This document shows, in pieces, positions 33,138 through 33,949 of a DNA stretch of 33,949 nucleotides. Source of the DNA: Thermodesulfobacteriota bacterium (GTDB taxonomy: Bacteria; Desulfobacterota; Anaeroferrophillalia; Anaeroferrophillales; Tharpellaceae); assembly GCA_024763535.1 (NCBI GenBank), contig JANTFH010000020.1, positions 1-33,949 of the forward strand. The letters run 5' to 3'. Each line of letters starts with the position of its first letter. Positions within the stretch are counted from its first letter, which is position 1. The notes below the pieces were generated by a model. The model ran no database searches. It was not told where the DNA came from and was given only the letters and a program-made list of their open reading frames with translations. Made by a program: the position numbers and the translations under genes.

Positions 33138-33949
33138 TCAGCTTTTTTGAACGGAACGGTAATAGAAACCTTTTTCGGCCATAAGTTTGGCATGATTTCC
33201 GGCTTCAGTGATGCGGCCGTCGATAAGAACCAAAATGTGATCGGCTGTCATCGCCGAACGTAGACGATGGGCGATAGTAATTGAGGCGCGATCTTTTTTA
33301 AGGGCTGCAACTGCCATCCGAATCTTTTCTTCCGCTTCCGTATCAACGTATGAGGTTGCCTCATCAAAAATAATCAGGTCCGGTTGATGGGCGAGCGCCC
33401 GGGCGATTGAAACCAGCTGCCGTTCACCGCTGGAAAGTGAAGCACCGCCCTGACTGACCCTGGTATCCAGACCTTGCGGCAGCCGGTTTACAACCTCCTC
33501 AAGATGAGCCTGCCGGATGATTTCCCCCATCTCTTCAGAATCTATTTTTTCACCCTCCGGCGGCAGAATATTTTCCTTCAGAGTTCCCGAGAAAAGATAA
33601 GGATCCTGACTGACGACTGCCATATGACGGCGCAATGTCGCAGGATTTACTTGGGTAAACGGGATGTCATTAATTAAAATCCGACCCCGCTGGGGTTCGT
33701 AGAATCGGGCAATCAGATTGATAAGAGAAGTTTTTCCACTGCCGGTCGGCCCGACAATTGCCAGTGCCTGGCCGCTTTGCAGGGAAAAGGAAATTTCCCG
33801 CAGCAGAGGTTCGTCGGGAAGGTATGAGAAATCTACCTTCTCAAAAGTCAGACTTTCGATTCGCTTAATCTCTGAACCTCCGGCTGAGACCTCGGGTTTT
33901 TGGTCGAGAATCTCTGCCAGACGCTCGCCTGAAGAGAGAGAGTTCTGCA
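33138..33949 (-). CDS. ABC exporter ATP-binding domain, MsbA/MdlB type (N-terminal part outside the window)
   Basis: The minus-strand frame is open to the window edge, so about 270 residues of the C-terminal part are seen; the membrane domain is missing. Walker A is VGPTGSGKTSLINL, the Q-loop is VVSQDPYLFSG, the signature is LSSGERQLVSIARAL (SSGE in place of SGGQ), Walker B is LIIFDEATSYVD and the H-loop is TIAHRL. The coding region before Walker A (FEKVDFSYLPDEPLLREISFSL) matches the usual ABC exporter linker. Such exporters move lipids, peptides or drugs; the substrate is unknown. Confidence 0.9.
   Translation of the reverse strand, partial: QNSLSSGERLAEILDQKPEVSAGGSEIKRIESLTFEKVDFSYLPDEPLLREISFSLQSGQALAIVGPTGSGKTSLINLIARFYEPQRGRILINDIPFTQVNPATLRRHMAVVSQDPYLFSGTLKENILPPEGEKIDSEEMGEIIRQAHLEEVVNRLPQGLDTRVSQGGASLSSGERQLVSIARALAHQPDLIIFDEATSYVDTEAEEKIRMAVAALKKDRASITIAHRLRSAMTADHILVLIDGRITEAGNHAKLMAEKGFYYRSVQKS

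Overview
The window looks like chromosomal DNA from an anaerobic bacterium that degrades aromatic compounds, most plausibly a member of Desulfobacterota (the former deltaproteobacteria). This is inferred from gene content: MopE-type calcium/copper-motif repeats fused to DUF1566 domains, a CHASE2 adenylate cyclase, and above all an oxygen-independent phenol-type carboxylation cluster with a molybdenum hydroxylase-type reductase. No rRNA, tRNA, CRISPR array or phage gene was found.

Left part (1-12.9 kb). A large secreted modular protein (its start lies outside the window) and a smaller secreted relative share MopE-like and DUF1566 modules. A 143-bp MITE-like element with 18-bp terminal inverted repeats follows. 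Next is a signalling group on the plus strand: a CHASE2 adenylate cyclase, a stand-alone cyclic-nucleotide-binding protein with no DNA-binding domain, and a GAF protein with a cysteine-containing tail. An envelope protein with a possible AMMECR1-like region and a likely helical-barrel domain comes next, convergent with a metallo-beta-lactamase-fold hydrolase.

Central part (12-28.4 kb). A LysR regulator diverges from a long plus-strand cluster. Its first gene encodes an unrecognised 214-aa protein that appears to be an internal duplication. Then come two proteins matching the alpha and beta subunits of phenylphosphate synthase (separate PEP-synthase-like phosphohistidine and ATP-grasp parts), a UbiD-family (de)carboxylase with the R-E-E triad, an LpdD-type prenyl-FMN chaperone, the UbiX prenyltransferase, a SphA/Phenol_MetA_deg outer-membrane protein, an aryl acid AMP/CoA ligase, a Tm-1-like (UPF0261) protein, a small unknown protein, and a three-subunit reductase of the xanthine dehydrogenase/4-hydroxybenzoyl-CoA reductase family. 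The parts line up as: uptake, ATP-dependent phosphorylation of a phenol-type substrate, UbiD carboxylation, CoA activation, then reductive removal of a ring substituent. Phenol to benzoyl-CoA is the simplest reading; catechol, aniline or another ring compound is not excluded. Departures from the classical Thauera layout are a single UbiD, an LpdD, no CBS-domain PpsC, and a FAD subunit without the extra [4Fe-4S] loop expected of 4-hydroxybenzoyl-CoA reductase.

Right part (27.8-33.9 kb). An HD-domain protein and a HAD phosphatase end the plus-strand run. Convergent to them is a two-gene minus-strand operon encoding an unknown 111-aa protein and a fusion of an archaeal-type CTP-dependent riboflavin kinase (DUF120) with a HAD phosphatase. 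The fusion could adjust FMN supply for the prenyl-FMN system next door. A nitroreductase, a dihydrolipoamide-dehydrogenase-like flavoprotein, a bidirectional terminator and the end of an ABC exporter gene close the window. No gene-free stretch exceeds 300 bases; the longest is 32845-33137 (293 bases), which holds the terminator and nothing else I recognise.
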